Assembly: GCA_958407555.1 (NCBI GenBank)
Contig: CATYJC010000003.1
Location: 1 to 45,408, forward strand
DNA length: 45,408 nucleotides
Origin: an uncultured Collinsella sp.
Lineage (GTDB): Bacteria > Actinomycetota > Coriobacteriia > Coriobacteriales > Coriobacteriaceae
Direction of reading: 5' to 3'
Each line of letters begins with the position of its first letter. The stretch's first letter is position 1. Of this stretch, positions 1 to 8,748 are shown piece by piece. The notes under the pieces were generated by a model. The model was not told the DNA's origin and ran no database searches. It saw only the letters and a program-made list of their open reading frames with translations. Both the position numbers and the translations under genes were made by a program.

Positions 1-1433
1 ACGTGGCGCCGGATTCGGTCTACCTGGGCCGTCCTTGGCGCGAGTGGGCGCAAACCGTGCTGATCGATTGCTGGCTGGGGCAACACATCAAGCGCGAAGG
101 TTGGTGGGACTGGAATAAGCCGGCGGCGCACGAGAGGGCGCGCTATGTTGGCACAAGTCTACATGGCCCGGCGGGTGATGCTGCTGGCTGGGCGCCGTGG
201 ACGCGCGAACTCGATGCGACGGCCGCTGCCCGGTACGCTCGCGAGCAGGTGCTTGCCGGTGCGGACGGCTGGGACCCCGAGGGCGGCGATGGTGATGCGG
301 TGGAGACCGCCAGTCTTTCCGATAGCGGCCGCACAGTGCATATCGACATCTATTACGAAGACGAACCGGCGTTTCGCGACCGTCTTAAGCGCGAGGGGCG
401 TTCCGCCGCGTTTAAGGGCGCGATGCCCGGTGACTTTGAGGCATGGCAAATTGCGACGAGGGATCGGCTGTTTGACCTGCTGGGCTTATCGATTATGGAT
501 CGCGCGCCAATCGAGGTGCGCGAGCTCGATCGAGTGCAGATTGCTGGCGGTATCGTGCGCACCCATGCGATGTTGCAGGTGGAGCGCGACGTTTGGATGC
601 CGTTCTACCTACTGGAGCCGCAGGCGCCCAAGCTCGATGCGCACGGCTGCAAGCGCTGCTATATCTGCCCGCATGGCCACCAGGGCGCAGGCGCCGCAAG
701 TGTTGCGGGCGTAACGGGCGTGCCGGCGGTCGACGATGCCGTACGCAAGTTTAACTACGACTACGGCCTGCGTCTGGCGCGCATGGGCTATGTGACCGTC
801 TGCCCCGATGCACGTGGCTGGGGGAGCCGTCGCGACTGGAAAGGCCAGGGCGACGACGAGAACAGTTATCTGCGCGGGACCTGCCTAAACCAGGCGCGCA
901 TGGCGGAGCCGCTGGGCCTTACGGTTGCAGGTCTCAACGCCTGGGACAACATGCGTCTAATCGATTACCTGGAGGCGCGCGGCGACATTGCCATGGACGA
1001 CCTGGGCTGCTTTGGCTTTTCGGGCGGCGGATACATGACGTTGTACCTGGCGGCGCTCGACCCACGCGTGCGCAAGGCGTTTGTCTCGGGCTATCTGTAC
1101 GGTGTCGACGATTCGCTGCTGCACCTCAACGGTAACTGCAGCTGCAACTATGTGCCGGGACTGTGGCGCCTGCTCGATATGGGCGATATCGCGTCGCTCA
1201 TTGCACCACGCCCGCTGCTGGTGCAGAGTTGCGAGGGTGATCATCTCAACGGCGCCCGCGGACTTGCGAATGTTGATGAGCAGCTCTCCATCGTTCGGGA
1301 CGCCTATGGCCTCGTGGGACATGCCGACGACCTGTTGCACGAGGTTTGCCTGGGCGGACACCATCTGGGCGTTGCGTACCTTGCCGAGGATATCGAATGG
1401 CTTGACGGGCATGCTGCCAGGGCCCGTTCCTAG
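1..1433 (+). CDS. Pectin methylesterase - alpha/beta hydrolase fusion (5' partial)
   Basis: The reading frame is open to the left edge, so the N-terminus is missing. The first ~95 visible residues are the C-terminal end of a pectin methylesterase (CE8): the motif YLGRPWREWAQT carries the catalytic Arg of GRPWR, followed by the EGWWDWN and ARYVGTS segments typical of the end of the beta-helix. Residues ~105-476 form a separate dienelactone-hydrolase/acetyl-xylan-esterase-like alpha/beta hydrolase. Its nucleophile elbow is GFSGGG (Ser340 of the visible part), with a probable acid in EGDHLN (Asp413) and His in CLGGHH (His453 or 454). The family suggests one polypeptide that removes methyl esters and perhaps acetyl or other esters from pectin; the hydrolase substrate is inferred only from context. 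The GTG at position 3 lies inside the PME fold and is unlikely to be the start. The SGNH esterase gene follows 78 bases later. Confidence 0.85.
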   Translation, partial: VAPDSVYLGRPWREWAQTVLIDCWLGQHIKREGWWDWNKPAAHERARYVGTSLHGPAGDAAGWAPWTRELDATAAARYAREQVLAGADGWDPEGGDGDAVETASLSDSGRTVHIDIYYEDEPAFRDRLKREGRSAAFKGAMPGDFEAWQIATRDRLFDLLGLSIMDRAPIEVRELDRVQIAGGIVRTHAMLQVERDVWMPFYLLEPQAPKLDAHGCKRCYICPHGHQGAGAASVAGVTGVPAVDDAVRKFNYDYGLRLARMGYVTVCPDARGWGSRRDWKGQGDDENSYLRGTCLNQARMAEPLGLTVAGLNAWDNMRLIDYLEARGDIAMDDLGCFGFSGGGYMTLYLAALDPRVRKAFVSGYLYGVDDSLLHLNGNCSCNYVPGLWRLLDMGDIASLIAPRPLLVQSCEGDHLNGARGLANVDEQLSIVRDAYGLVGHADDLLHEVCLGGHHLGVAYLAEDIEWLDGHAARARS

Positions 1434-1511
1434 GTCGTGGGCGTTGTTGCGGGCAAACGGTAATGACTGATGAGGCCAAAGGCCGCCGTGTGGGCGGGAA
1501 GGAGTATAAAT

Positions 1512-2183
1512 ATGAAACCGACGAAGACCTTGAGCGAGTCGACCATCTGCTGTTTTGGTGATTCGACCACGTGGGGCGACAATGGATGCGGCGCGGGCGG
1601 CAACGACATCTCCTGGACTTCGCATCTAGGAGCGCTGCTGGGTGGCGCAACTATCGAGAATTACGGCATCAAGGGATCGCGCATCGCCGTCAAGGCCGAC
1701 CGTACCGATTCGTTTGTCGAGCGCTTGGACGGCATCGATCACGCGGCAGATGTCTACGTCGTCTTTGGCGGCGTCAACGACTTTAGCCGTAACGTGCCGC
1801 TGGGAGAGCTGGGCAGCACGGACGTGCATGAGTTCTACGGTGCGCTCGACTACCTGATTCGCGCTATCACGGCGCGTTCGCCTCAGGCAAAGCTGGTGTT
1901 TATGACGCCGTGCAAGACCAGCGGTAAACACGAGAAGGATATCCCGGCGAGCGATGAGCTCAACCATCTGGGCCTGACGCAGGTCGCCTACGTAAAGGCG
2001 ATGCTGGAGGTCTGCGACTGCTACTCCGTGCCGGTGATCGACCTGTATGCGCAAAGCGGCATCAGCCCGTTTTTGCCGGAGCACCGCGAGCTCTACATGC
2101 CGGACGGTCTGCATTACAGCCCTTCCGGCTATGAGCGCCTGGCGCATCGCATCGCTGCGGGCCTCACCTCCGTTTGCCGCTAA
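1512..2183 (+). CDS. SGNH/GDSL-family esterase (possible pectin acetylesterase)
   Basis: This is a 223-residue SGNH hydrolase. Block I is CCFGDSTTWG (nucleophile Ser18), block III is FGGVNDF, and the catalytic Asp/His pair is in the C-terminal DGLHYSPSGY. The ATG at 1512 was chosen because a GGAAGGAG ribosome site sits 8 bases upstream; the frame extends 14 codons further without such support. There is no signal peptide, so it should act in the cytoplasm. Rhamnogalacturonan acetylesterases belong to this superfamily, and the flanking pectin genes point to deacetylation of imported oligogalacturonides, but the sequence alone does not fix the substrate. Confidence 0.82.
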   Translation: MKPTKTLSESTICCFGDSTTWGDNGCGAGGNDISWTSHLGALLGGATIENYGIKGSRIAVKADRTDSFVERLDGIDHAADVYVVFGGVNDFSRNVPLGELGSTDVHEFYGALDYLIRAITARSPQAKLVFMTPCKTSGKHEKDIPASDELNHLGLTQVAYVKAMLEVCDCYSVPVIDLYAQSGISPFLPEHRELYMPDGLHYSPSGYERLAHRIAAGLTSVCR

Positions 2184-2196
2184 AAGGCTGCCGTTC

Positions 2197-2236
2197 ACTG
2201 GGATTATAGGGTTAACGTTCACCCTATAATCCCAGT
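2197..2236. repeat. Perfect 16-bp inverted repeat around an operator-like core
   Basis: ACTGGGATTATAGGGT (2197-2212) is exactly complementary to 2221-2236, with the 8-base centre TAACGTTC. It lies just after the SGNH gene and overlaps the first GTTAACGTTCAC box. No T-run follows, so a simple terminator is unlikely. It could be a hairpin at the gene boundary or a composite operator. Confidence 0.8.
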
Positions 2237-2263
2237 TCGCGTTATACTAAGGTTAACGTTCAC
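2211..2263 (+). promoter_or_regulatory. Promoter with two GTTAACGTTCAC operator boxes before the GH105 gene
   Basis: Two identical boxes, GTTAACGTTCAC at 2211-2222 and 2252-2263, flank a -10-like TATACT at 2243-2248. The first covers the expected -35 region and the second lies just past the expected start of transcription, a layout suited to repression. The core AACGTT is typical of LacI-family operators. A related perfect palindrome lies upstream of the dehydrogenase gene at 9787-9798. Which regulator binds is inference. Confidence 0.6.
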
Positions 2264-2290
2264 CCATCATTTTTGTCAGAGGGGACAGCA

Positions 2291-3529
2291 ATGGGCTGCA
2301 ATCAGATTCTGGACCGCTATATCGAGCAGTTGATCGAGACCTCTACGCCGCAGGCACCGGCCTGGAACATCGAAAAGCTCCGTGCCGGCAAGGAGAACAC
2401 CTGGAACTATATCGATGGCTGCATGATCAAGGCGCTCATCGAGCTGTACGAGATCACGGGTGAGCAGCGCTACCTGACCTTTGCCGACGACTACATCGAC
2501 TTTTTTGTCCAGGAAGACGGCACCATCAAGCACTACAAGCCCGAGGAGTACAACCTCGACAACGTCAACGCGGGCAAGACCCTCTATAAGCTCTACGATT
2601 TGGTGGGCAAGCCCAAATACCGCGCCGCCATGGACACCATTTACCGCCAGCTCGAGACCCAGCCGCGCACCAAAGAGGGCGTGTTTTGGCACAAGGCCGT
2701 CTATCCCAACCAGATCTGGCTCGACGGCATGTATATGGCGCAGCCGTTCTATATGCAGTACGAACTGAGCTTCCACAACCGTCGTGCCTGCTCGGACAGC
2801 TTCCATATGTTCCAGGTCGTGCACGATCTGATGCGCAATCCCCTCAACGGTCTGTACTATCACGCTTACGACGCGAGCCGCAAGCAGTTCTGGTGCGATC
2901 CGGTCACCGGCCTTTCGGCCAACTTCTGGCTGCGCGCCGAGGGCTGGTTTGCCATGGCGCTCATCGATACCTGGGAGCTCATGCCGCCCTCGATGTCGGC
3001 CGAGAAGGACGAGATCCGCAAGATGTTCCACGACCTGATCGACGCCATGCTGCCGTATCAGGACGAGAAGACCGGCATGTGGCACCAGGTCATCAACCTG
3101 CCCAATATCGCCCCCAACTACCTGGAGGAGTCGGGCAGCGCCATCTTTGCCAACGCTATCATGAAGGGCGTGCGCCTGGGCGTGCTGGGCGAGCGCTACT
3201 ACCAGTACGGCCGCCGTGCGTTTGACGGCATCTGCGACACGTGCCTGTCCGAGCACGATGGTCAGCTGGCGCTTGATAACATCTGCCTGGTCGCGGGCCT
3301 TGGTAACACTGCGCACCGCGAGGGTACGTTTGGCTACTACATGAGCGAGCCTATCGTCAAAAACGACGCGAAGGGTGTGGCGCCGCTGGTGCTCGCCTAT
3401 ATCGAGACCATGCATCACGACAAGCTAGCCGGCAAGCGCGACCCGCTCGCCCCCTCGGGCGCCTGCTCCATCGACGACCCGTTTGGCGGCTACACGCCGG
3501 GCATCAACGCTCATAAGGGGTGTGAATAG
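2291..3529 (+). CDS. Unsaturated rhamnogalacturonyl/uronyl hydrolase (GH105)
   Basis: This 412-residue protein matches the YteR/YesR family in length and layout (alpha6/alpha6 barrel). The key motif is NQIWLDGMYM, with Asp145 at the place of the general acid of this family. GH105 enzymes hydrate the double bond of the unsaturated uronyl residue left by pectate or rhamnogalacturonan lyases and release an unsaturated uronate that rearranges to 5-keto-4-deoxyuronate. There is no signal peptide, so it works on imported oligosaccharides. The ATG at 2291 follows GAGGGG at a suitable distance; the TTG at 2273 in the same frame has no ribosome site. The next gene starts within a few bases of its stop, implying co-translation. 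Confidence 0.9.
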   Translation: MGCNQILDRYIEQLIETSTPQAPAWNIEKLRAGKENTWNYIDGCMIKALIELYEITGEQRYLTFADDYIDFFVQEDGTIKHYKPEEYNLDNVNAGKTLYKLYDLVGKPKYRAAMDTIYRQLETQPRTKEGVFWHKAVYPNQIWLDGMYMAQPFYMQYELSFHNRRACSDSFHMFQVVHDLMRNPLNGLYYHAYDASRKQFWCDPVTGLSANFWLRAEGWFAMALIDTWELMPPSMSAEKDEIRKMFHDLIDAMLPYQDEKTGMWHQVINLPNIAPNYLEESGSAIFANAIMKGVRLGVLGERYYQYGRRAFDGICDTCLSEHDGQLALDNICLVAGLGNTAHREGTFGYYMSEPIVKNDAKGVAPLVLAYIETMHHDKLAGKRDPLAPSGACSIDDPFGGYTPGINAHKGCE

Positions 3530-3530
3530 C

Positions 3531-4436
3531 GTGGGGACCATTACCCCGGGCGTGCGTTTGCACGATCTTCCCCAGGGAACGGTCGAGGAACGCATTCGCA
3601 TGGCAGGCGAGCTGGGCTTTTCGTGCATTCAGCTGCCGAGCAAGGTGCTCTATCAGTCGATGGGAATCGATCGAAGCGGTCTGACCCGCGAGCTCGCCGA
3701 CCATTTGCGTGCGGTGCTCGACGAGGCGGGTGTTTCGGTCGCCGTGCTCGGCTGCTATAAGAATCTGGCGACGCCCGATCGACAACAGCTCATGGATAAC
3801 TTTGCCGAGTACGAGGCGTGCCTCAACTTTGCCCAGATGCTCGGCGGATGCCCGGTTGGTACCGAGACCGGTCGTCCCAATGCGCAGAACCGCGTTGCTG
3901 ACGACCGTATGACCGACGAGGCGCTCGATGCGTTTATGGACGGACTCGCACGCGTCTGCGAGTGCGCCGAGGCCGTTGGTGGGCAAATACTGATTGAGCC
4001 CGGCTGGAACGAGACGGTCAACACGCCAGATCGCTGCCGTGAGGTGCTGGAGCACGTTTCGAGCCCGGCGCTCGGCGTGATCTACGACCCGGTGTCGCTG
4101 CTGCATCCCAGTGTCGTTGGCGAGGCGCAAGAAATTACCGCGCGTATGCTCTACTTATGCGGCAGCAAGATCCGCGTGCTGCATGCCAAGGATTTTGAAG
4201 TCGTCGACAACGAGGACGAGGCCGGTTGGTGCGACGGCACGGGCTCGCGCCTGGTGTGCCACGGCGTGGGCGAGACGGGCCGTTATGACTTTGAGCCCGT
4301 GGTGGCCTGGGCGGCTGCCGCCCGCCCTGGGATTCCCTGCGTGGTCGAGAACAGCGTGCCGGCGACGGTGGCTGGCTGCCTGACGACACTCGAGCGCATG
4401 TCCGCTCGCTGCGGGGCATCGCATCGCGAGATATAG
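3531..4436 (+). CDS. Xylose isomerase-like TIM-barrel sugar isomerase/epimerase
   Basis: This 301-residue protein belongs to the AP-endonuclease-2/xylose-isomerase-like TIM barrel superfamily. Likely metal ligands are visible in order: Glu in ILIEPGW, Asp in VIYDPVS, His in VLHAKDFE and Glu in CVVENSV. Members isomerise or epimerise keto sugars, inosose or related substrates. The sequence does not name the substrate, but position right after GH105 suggests a sugar released from pectin side chains or a uronate derivative. The start is uncertain: GTG 3522 overlaps the preceding stop and GTG 3531 follows it by one base. The latter is better placed from AAGGGG (3514-3519). Confidence 0.75.
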   Translation: MGTITPGVRLHDLPQGTVEERIRMAGELGFSCIQLPSKVLYQSMGIDRSGLTRELADHLRAVLDEAGVSVAVLGCYKNLATPDRQQLMDNFAEYEACLNFAQMLGGCPVGTETGRPNAQNRVADDRMTDEALDAFMDGLARVCECAEAVGGQILIEPGWNETVNTPDRCREVLEHVSSPALGVIYDPVSLLHPSVVGEAQEITARMLYLCGSKIRVLHAKDFEVVDNEDEAGWCDGTGSRLVCHGVGETGRYDFEPVVAWAAAARPGIPCVVENSVPATVAGCLTTLERMSARCGASHREI

Positions 4437-4539
4437 CATTGGCTTTTGCTGTGGCGGCAAATTGAGCTTGCCTGACTGGGGGCGACGGTGAAGGGTCTTT
4501 ATCGTCGTCTCATTGGATTACATCAAAAAGGGGAGTTGC

Positions 4540-5757
4540 GTGGCTATCCACATTGTCGAAGAGGCGAATCGTTGCCTAGGTTGCAAAAGGGCGTTCTGCC
4601 AGCTTAAAGGCTGCCCGGTTCAGACACCTATCCCGCAGGTCATTGACCTGTTCAAACAGCGTCGTCTGGAAGAGGCGGGCGAGCTGCTGTTCCAGAACAA
4701 TCCCATGAGCGCGGTCTGCTCCATGATCTGCAACCATTCGGGCCAGTGCGAGGGCGCGTGCATCCAGGGCCGCAAGGGCACACCGGTGCATTTTTCGAGT
4801 ATCGAGAACTATATCTCGACTGCATATTTGGACCGCAAGGAGTGGAAGCCCGCGCCGTCGTGCGGCAAGCAGGTTGCCGTGGTCGGTTCCGGTCCTGCCG
4901 GCATTACCGTGGCCATTAAGATGGCCCAGCTGGGCTGTGCCGTCACGGTGTTTGAACAGCGCCCCGAGATCGGCGGCGTGCTGGAGTACGGCATCCCCGA
5001 GTTCCGCCTGCCGCGCTCGCTGGTGCAAAAATACCGCCATGTGATGTGCTCACTGGGCGTGCGCGTCCGTCCCTCGACCACCATCGGTGGCGCGCTGCAT
5101 ATCGACGACCTGCTGCGCGACGGCTACGATGCGGTCTTTGTCGGTACCGGTACTTGGCGCGCCCGCAAGCTGGGTATTCCCGGCGAGTCGCGTGGCAACG
5201 TGCTGTTTGGTATCGATTATCTGGTCGATCCTACGAGCGTGGCAATTGGGCAGAACGTGGCGGTTATCGGCGCCGGCAACGTGGCCATGGATGTTGCCCG
5301 CACAGCCCTGCGCTCGGGCGCTCGCAAGGTCACCGTGTATGCCCGATCGCGCCATATCTCTGCCATCGATGATGAGGTGGAGCTGACCGAGCTTGACGGT
5401 GCCGAGATTATGTGCGGCAAGGCGATCTGCGCCATCGACGATAACGGTCCGGTCTTCGAGACGGCTATCTTCGATGAGGACGATAACGTGGTGGGCTACG
5501 AGGATGAGCTCGACCATGCGTCTGCCGACACGGTTGTGATTGCGGCGTCTCAGGTGCCCAAGGACAAACTCGTGCTTACAACGGGCGGTCTGGAGACCGA
5601 CCATCGCGGCCTGCTTTCGGTCGACGAGCACGGCATGACCACCGTGCCTGGCGTCTTTGCCGCCGGCGACGTGGTTAACGGCCCGCTCACCGTGGTCCAC
5701 GCTGTAGCTGGCGCCAAGCTTGCCGTCGAAGGCATGACTACCTACCTGGGCCTCTAA
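4540..5757 (+). CDS. GltD-like NAD(P)-dependent Fe-S flavoprotein oxidoreductase
   Basis: This 405-residue protein resembles the small subunit of glutamate synthase and dihydropyrimidine dehydrogenase. The N-terminal cysteine cluster (Cys12, 15, 20, 25, then the CSMICNHSGQCEGAC stretch) fits two [4Fe-4S] clusters. Residues ~105-135 carry an FAD-binding GSGPAG motif, and a second Rossmann motif GAGNVAMD binds NAD(P)H. The end holds the FAD motif GVFAAGDV. GTG 4540 was chosen for the AAGGGGAG ribosome site. No glutamate synthase large subunit lies nearby, so it is more likely an electron-transfer module for a neighbour, perhaps the flavoenzyme at 5959. That partnership is inference. Confidence 0.8.
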   Translation: MAIHIVEEANRCLGCKRAFCQLKGCPVQTPIPQVIDLFKQRRLEEAGELLFQNNPMSAVCSMICNHSGQCEGACIQGRKGTPVHFSSIENYISTAYLDRKEWKPAPSCGKQVAVVGSGPAGITVAIKMAQLGCAVTVFEQRPEIGGVLEYGIPEFRLPRSLVQKYRHVMCSLGVRVRPSTTIGGALHIDDLLRDGYDAVFVGTGTWRARKLGIPGESRGNVLFGIDYLVDPTSVAIGQNVAVIGAGNVAMDVARTALRSGARKVTVYARSRHISAIDDEVELTELDGAEIMCGKAICAIDDNGPVFETAIFDEDDNVVGYEDELDHASADTVVIAASQVPKDKLVLTTGGLETDHRGLLSVDEHGMTTVPGVFAAGDVVNGPLTVVHAVAGAKLAVEGMTTYLGL

Positions 5758-5773
5758 CTCCATCCCGCCCATC

Positions 5774-5840
5774 AGTTGCGGTGAAATACGGACTGTCTTG
5801 GCTGTCAAAAGCCTCATCTACTCCGTATTCCACCGCAACT
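5774..5840. repeat. Intergenic palindromic repeat, family 1 copy a
   Basis: This 67-base element begins AGTTGCGGTGAAATACGGA and ends with its near complement (TCCGTATTCCACCGCAACT), enclosing a small inner hairpin GGCT/AGCC. A second copy is at 14978-15044. On the + strand it is followed by a run of six T, so it may act as a terminator for the upstream operon. Confidence 0.8.
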
Positions 5841-5958
5841 TTTTTGTGGGGGTCGGGATTGAAGTTGGGGAGTGCGAGCGAGTGCGAATGCGGCGGGTAC
5901 TGATACGATAGGTGTGTCAGCAACTGCCGCCGAGCGGCTCAAACGAAAGGAACCCTGT

Positions 5959-7908
5959 ATGGAGTCTTCCACCTATCCGATGCTCTTTAGCCCGATCAAG
6001 GTCGGTACGACCGAGGTCAAGAACCGCGTCTTTATGCCGCCGGTGTCCACCAACCTGGCCGATCACGGCTATGTGACCGACGACTTGGTCGATCATTACC
6101 GTGCTCGCGCCAAGGGCGGCGTGGGCCTGATCATCACCGAGGTCGTGACGGTCGAGCCCACCTATACCTATCTGCCGGGTGACATGTGTTGCTACGACGA
6201 CACGTTTATCCCTGGCTGGGAAAAACTCGCCGCGGCCGTCCACGAGTATGGCTGCAAGATCATGCCGCAGCTCTTCCACCCCGCCTACATGGCCTTTAAC
6301 ATTCCGGGTACGCCGCGCCTGATCGCTCCGTCCTTTGTGGGCCCGTCTTACGCCCGCGAGGCACCGCGTCCCATCACGGTCGATGAGATCCACGAGCTCA
6401 CGCATCAGTTCGGTGACGCTGCCGTGCGCATGCAGAAGGCCGGTGTCGATGGCGTCGAGGTCCATGCGGCACACGCCCACGGCATGCTCGGCGGCTTTTT
6501 GACCCCGCTCTATAACAAGCGCACCGACGAGTACGGCGGCTCGCTCGACGCCCGTATGCGCTTCTTGCTCGAGGTCATCGCCGAGATTCGCGAGCGCTGC
6601 GGCAAGGACTTTATCATCGACGTCCGTATCTCGGGCGACGAGTACACCGATGGCGGCCTGACCCTCAACGACATGATCTACGTCTCGCGTCGCCTGGAGA
6701 AGGCCGGCGTCGACATGATTCATGTGTCGGGTGGTACCACCATCAAGCGCGGCTCCGCAATTCCCGCCGCCGGTACTCAGCAGGCCTCGCACGCCGCCTG
6801 CTCGCGCGAGATCAAAAAGCACGTCAACATTCCTGTCGCCACCGTCGGACGTATCAACGAGGCCTGGATTGCCGAGGAGCTGATCGAGGACGGCGCCGCC
6901 GACATCTGCATGATGGGTCGCGCCAATCTGTGCGATGCCGAGTTCTGCAACAAGGCCGCTGCCGGCAACGCCGATGACATCCGCCCCTGCATTGGCTGCC
7001 TGCGCTGCCTGAACGGCATTATGTTTGGCAAGCGCATCTCCTGCACCGTCAACCCGGACGTGGAGCGCGACGAGGCCGGCTACGAGCCTGCCGCCGAGGC
7101 CAAGAACGTACTGGTTGTGGGCGCCGGTCCCGCGGGCATGGAGGCAGCCTACATTGCCGCCAAGCGCGGCCACAACGTGGTGCTCGTGGATAAGCAGGAC
7201 GAGCCGGGCGGCGAGATGCGCATCGCAGCCGTTCCGCCGGCAAAGCAGGAACTCACCCGCGTGATCAAGTATCAGTATCGTCGTCTTGCTGAGGCGGGCG
7301 TGAAGTGCATATTTGGCACCGAGCTTACTGCCGAGGACATTCAGCGTGACTACGCGGGTTACGAGGTTGTCCTGGCTTATGGCGCCGAGCCCATCGCTCC
7401 GGCCTTTATGCAGGGCTTTAAGCAGGTTATGACGGCTGACGACCTGCTGGGTGGCAAGGCTTTCCCGGGCAAGAAGATCGTTATCGTGGGCGGCGGCACC
7501 GTTGGCTGCGAGACGGCCGATTACCTGGCCCCGTTGGTCAATGACCTCTCGCCGGCCAATCGCGATGTCACCGTTATCGAGATGACCAAGACGCTCGCCG
7601 CCAACGAGGGCGGTGCCGGTCGCGCAGTGCTCATCACGCGCATGCTCTCCAAGGGCGTTCACGTGCTGACCGAGGCCAAGGTGACCGAGATCACCGAGGA
7701 CACCATCAGTTACGAGAAGGACGGCGAGGTCCACACCATCACCGGTGCCGATACACTGGTGCTTGCCATGGGCTATCGCCCCAACACCAAGCTTGCCGAC
7801 GACCTTGCCGCTGCCGGCGTTACATCCCACGTGCTGGGTGACGCCAACAAGTGCGGCAACATCCGCGACGCCATCGGCGATGGCTACAAGGTTGCCTGCG
7901 AGCTCTAG
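5959..7908 (+). CDS. Old Yellow Enzyme family NADH:flavin oxidoreductase / 2,4-dienoyl-CoA reductase-like
   Basis: This 649-residue protein has the full three-part architecture of FadH/BaiCD-type enzymes. Residues ~8-345 form the FMN TIM barrel (HAAHAHGML, RTDEYGGSLD). A [4Fe-4S] cluster follows at CIGCLRC with a fourth Cys in RISCTVNP. Then come FAD (VVGAGPAGMEAA) and NAD(P)H (IVGGGTVGCE) Rossmann domains. The family reduces activated C=C bonds in dienoyl-CoAs, steroids, bile acids or plant phenolics; the substrate cannot be told here. ATG 5959 follows GAAAGGA. The frame extends upstream without a ribosome site. A strong hairpin at 7965 ends the region. Confidence 0.85.
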   Translation: MESSTYPMLFSPIKVGTTEVKNRVFMPPVSTNLADHGYVTDDLVDHYRARAKGGVGLIITEVVTVEPTYTYLPGDMCCYDDTFIPGWEKLAAAVHEYGCKIMPQLFHPAYMAFNIPGTPRLIAPSFVGPSYAREAPRPITVDEIHELTHQFGDAAVRMQKAGVDGVEVHAAHAHGMLGGFLTPLYNKRTDEYGGSLDARMRFLLEVIAEIRERCGKDFIIDVRISGDEYTDGGLTLNDMIYVSRRLEKAGVDMIHVSGGTTIKRGSAIPAAGTQQASHAACSREIKKHVNIPVATVGRINEAWIAEELIEDGAADICMMGRANLCDAEFCNKAAAGNADDIRPCIGCLRCLNGIMFGKRISCTVNPDVERDEAGYEPAAEAKNVLVVGAGPAGMEAAYIAAKRGHNVVLVDKQDEPGGEMRIAAVPPAKQELTRVIKYQYRRLAEAGVKCIFGTELTAEDIQRDYAGYEVVLAYGAEPIAPAFMQGFKQVMTADDLLGGKAFPGKKIVIVGGGTVGCETADYLAPLVNDLSPANRDVTVIEMTKTLAANEGGAGRAVLITRMLSKGVHVLTEAKVTEITEDTISYEKDGEVHTITGADTLVLAMGYRPNTKLADDLAAAGVTSHVLGDANKCGNIRDAIGDGYKVACEL

Positions 7909-7964
7909 TCAACCCCTTGGTGCATGGGGGCCTGTCTCCGCGGCGTCAGTTGGTAAATAGCAAA

Positions 7965-8002
7965 AAGCGACGGCCGTCCCGTACGTGGGACGGCCGTCGC
8001 TT
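7965..8002. terminator. Bidirectional terminator between convergent genes
   Basis: A perfect 16-bp stem (AAGCGACGGCCGTCCC at 7965-7980 and its complement at 7987-8002) has a 6-base loop. On the minus strand it is followed by TTTTTG, so it best terminates the isomerase gene, and it may also stop the flavoenzyme transcript. Confidence 0.88.
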
Positions 8003-8027
8003 GCGTTAGTTGCAATAGGTCGTGCGA

Positions 8028-8669
8028 TTAGAGGCCCAGGATCTCCTTGACCTTGGCGATGATGGCCTCGTCGGTTGCGTTGGCAAAGAAGTACTCCTGG
8101 AAGTGCTCGCCGGCAAGTGCGCCCTTCACCAGGTCCTGATCGATTTCGCCCAGGACGTCGACGAGCGGACGCATGGTCACAGCGCGCACGCCATCGAGAA
8201 TCTTCTTGTTGCGCTGCTCGGGCTCAACGCGCTCGGCGGGGTAACCGTTGCCCGAACCAAAGCCAAAGAGCTTCTCGAAGGTGTACTCGAGGTTGAGCTC
8301 CTGGCCCCAGCCGTTCTTGAGCGCGAAGGGCATGGCGACGGCGTTGCCATCGTTGACCTGGGCAAAGGTGTAGGCATCGAGCGGGTCGGCAACATGGCCG
8401 CACAGCACGCCGGGGAAGGAGTTACAGGCGAGCATAGCGCCCTCGCCGGTGCCGCAGCCGGTCACGACGTAGTCGGCAGCGCCGGAGTTCAGCAGCACGG
8501 CGGCCAGGATGCCGTTTTGCACGTAGGTGAGCGGCTTAGAGTCGGCGTCGGCATACATACCGTAGTTAAAGACGGTGTGACCCATAGGCTCGACAACCTT
8601 CTTAAGGGCAGCCTCGATCATGGGGTTCTTGGAGTTCTGAGAGTTCTCATTGATCAGAGCGATTTTCAT
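8028..8669 (-). CDS. RpiB/LacAB-family isomerase, probable DhuI-type 4-deoxy-5-hexosulose-uronate isomerase
   Basis: This 213-residue protein has the RpiB/LacA/LacB signature, with CGTGEGAMLACNSFPGV around the conserved glycines and active-site Cys. It is longer than ribose-5-phosphate isomerase B (~150) because of a C-terminal helical extension. RpiB-family DhuI of streptococci isomerises 4-deoxy-L-threo-5-hexosulose-uronate and is encoded beside the dehydrogenase DhuD. The same pairing here (dehydrogenase upstream on the same strand) supports that role instead of the unrelated KduI. The ribosome site is GGAAGG ahead of ATG at 8669. The function is inferred from family and context. Confidence 0.8.
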   Translation of the reverse strand: MKIALINENSQNSKNPMIEAALKKVVEPMGHTVFNYGMYADADSKPLTYVQNGILAAVLLNSGAADYVVTGCGTGEGAMLACNSFPGVLCGHVADPLDAYTFAQVNDGNAVAMPFALKNGWGQELNLEYTFEKLFGFGSGNGYPAERVEPEQRNKKILDGVRAVTMRPLVDVLGEIDQDLVKGALAGEHFQEYFFANATDEAIIAKVKEILGL

Positions 8670-8748
8670 GATAGATAACCTTCCACTATTTTCTAAATTA
8701 ATTGTTAGTTATGTTGCGTGGCATCTCCAACAGAGAGGCCGCTCTGCG

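Noticed and set aside
2276..3418. 380-codon minus-strand frame opposite the GH105 gene
   Set aside because: It is a shadow produced by codon bias, rich in Val, His and Leu, without motifs.
5917..7830. Long open frame (637 codons) on the minus strand
   Set aside because: It is the antisense of the flavoenzyme gene. The protein is low-complexity (Gly, Leu, His, Val), has no motifs, and arises from GC-rich codon bias. The forward frame carries clear OYE and Rossmann motifs.
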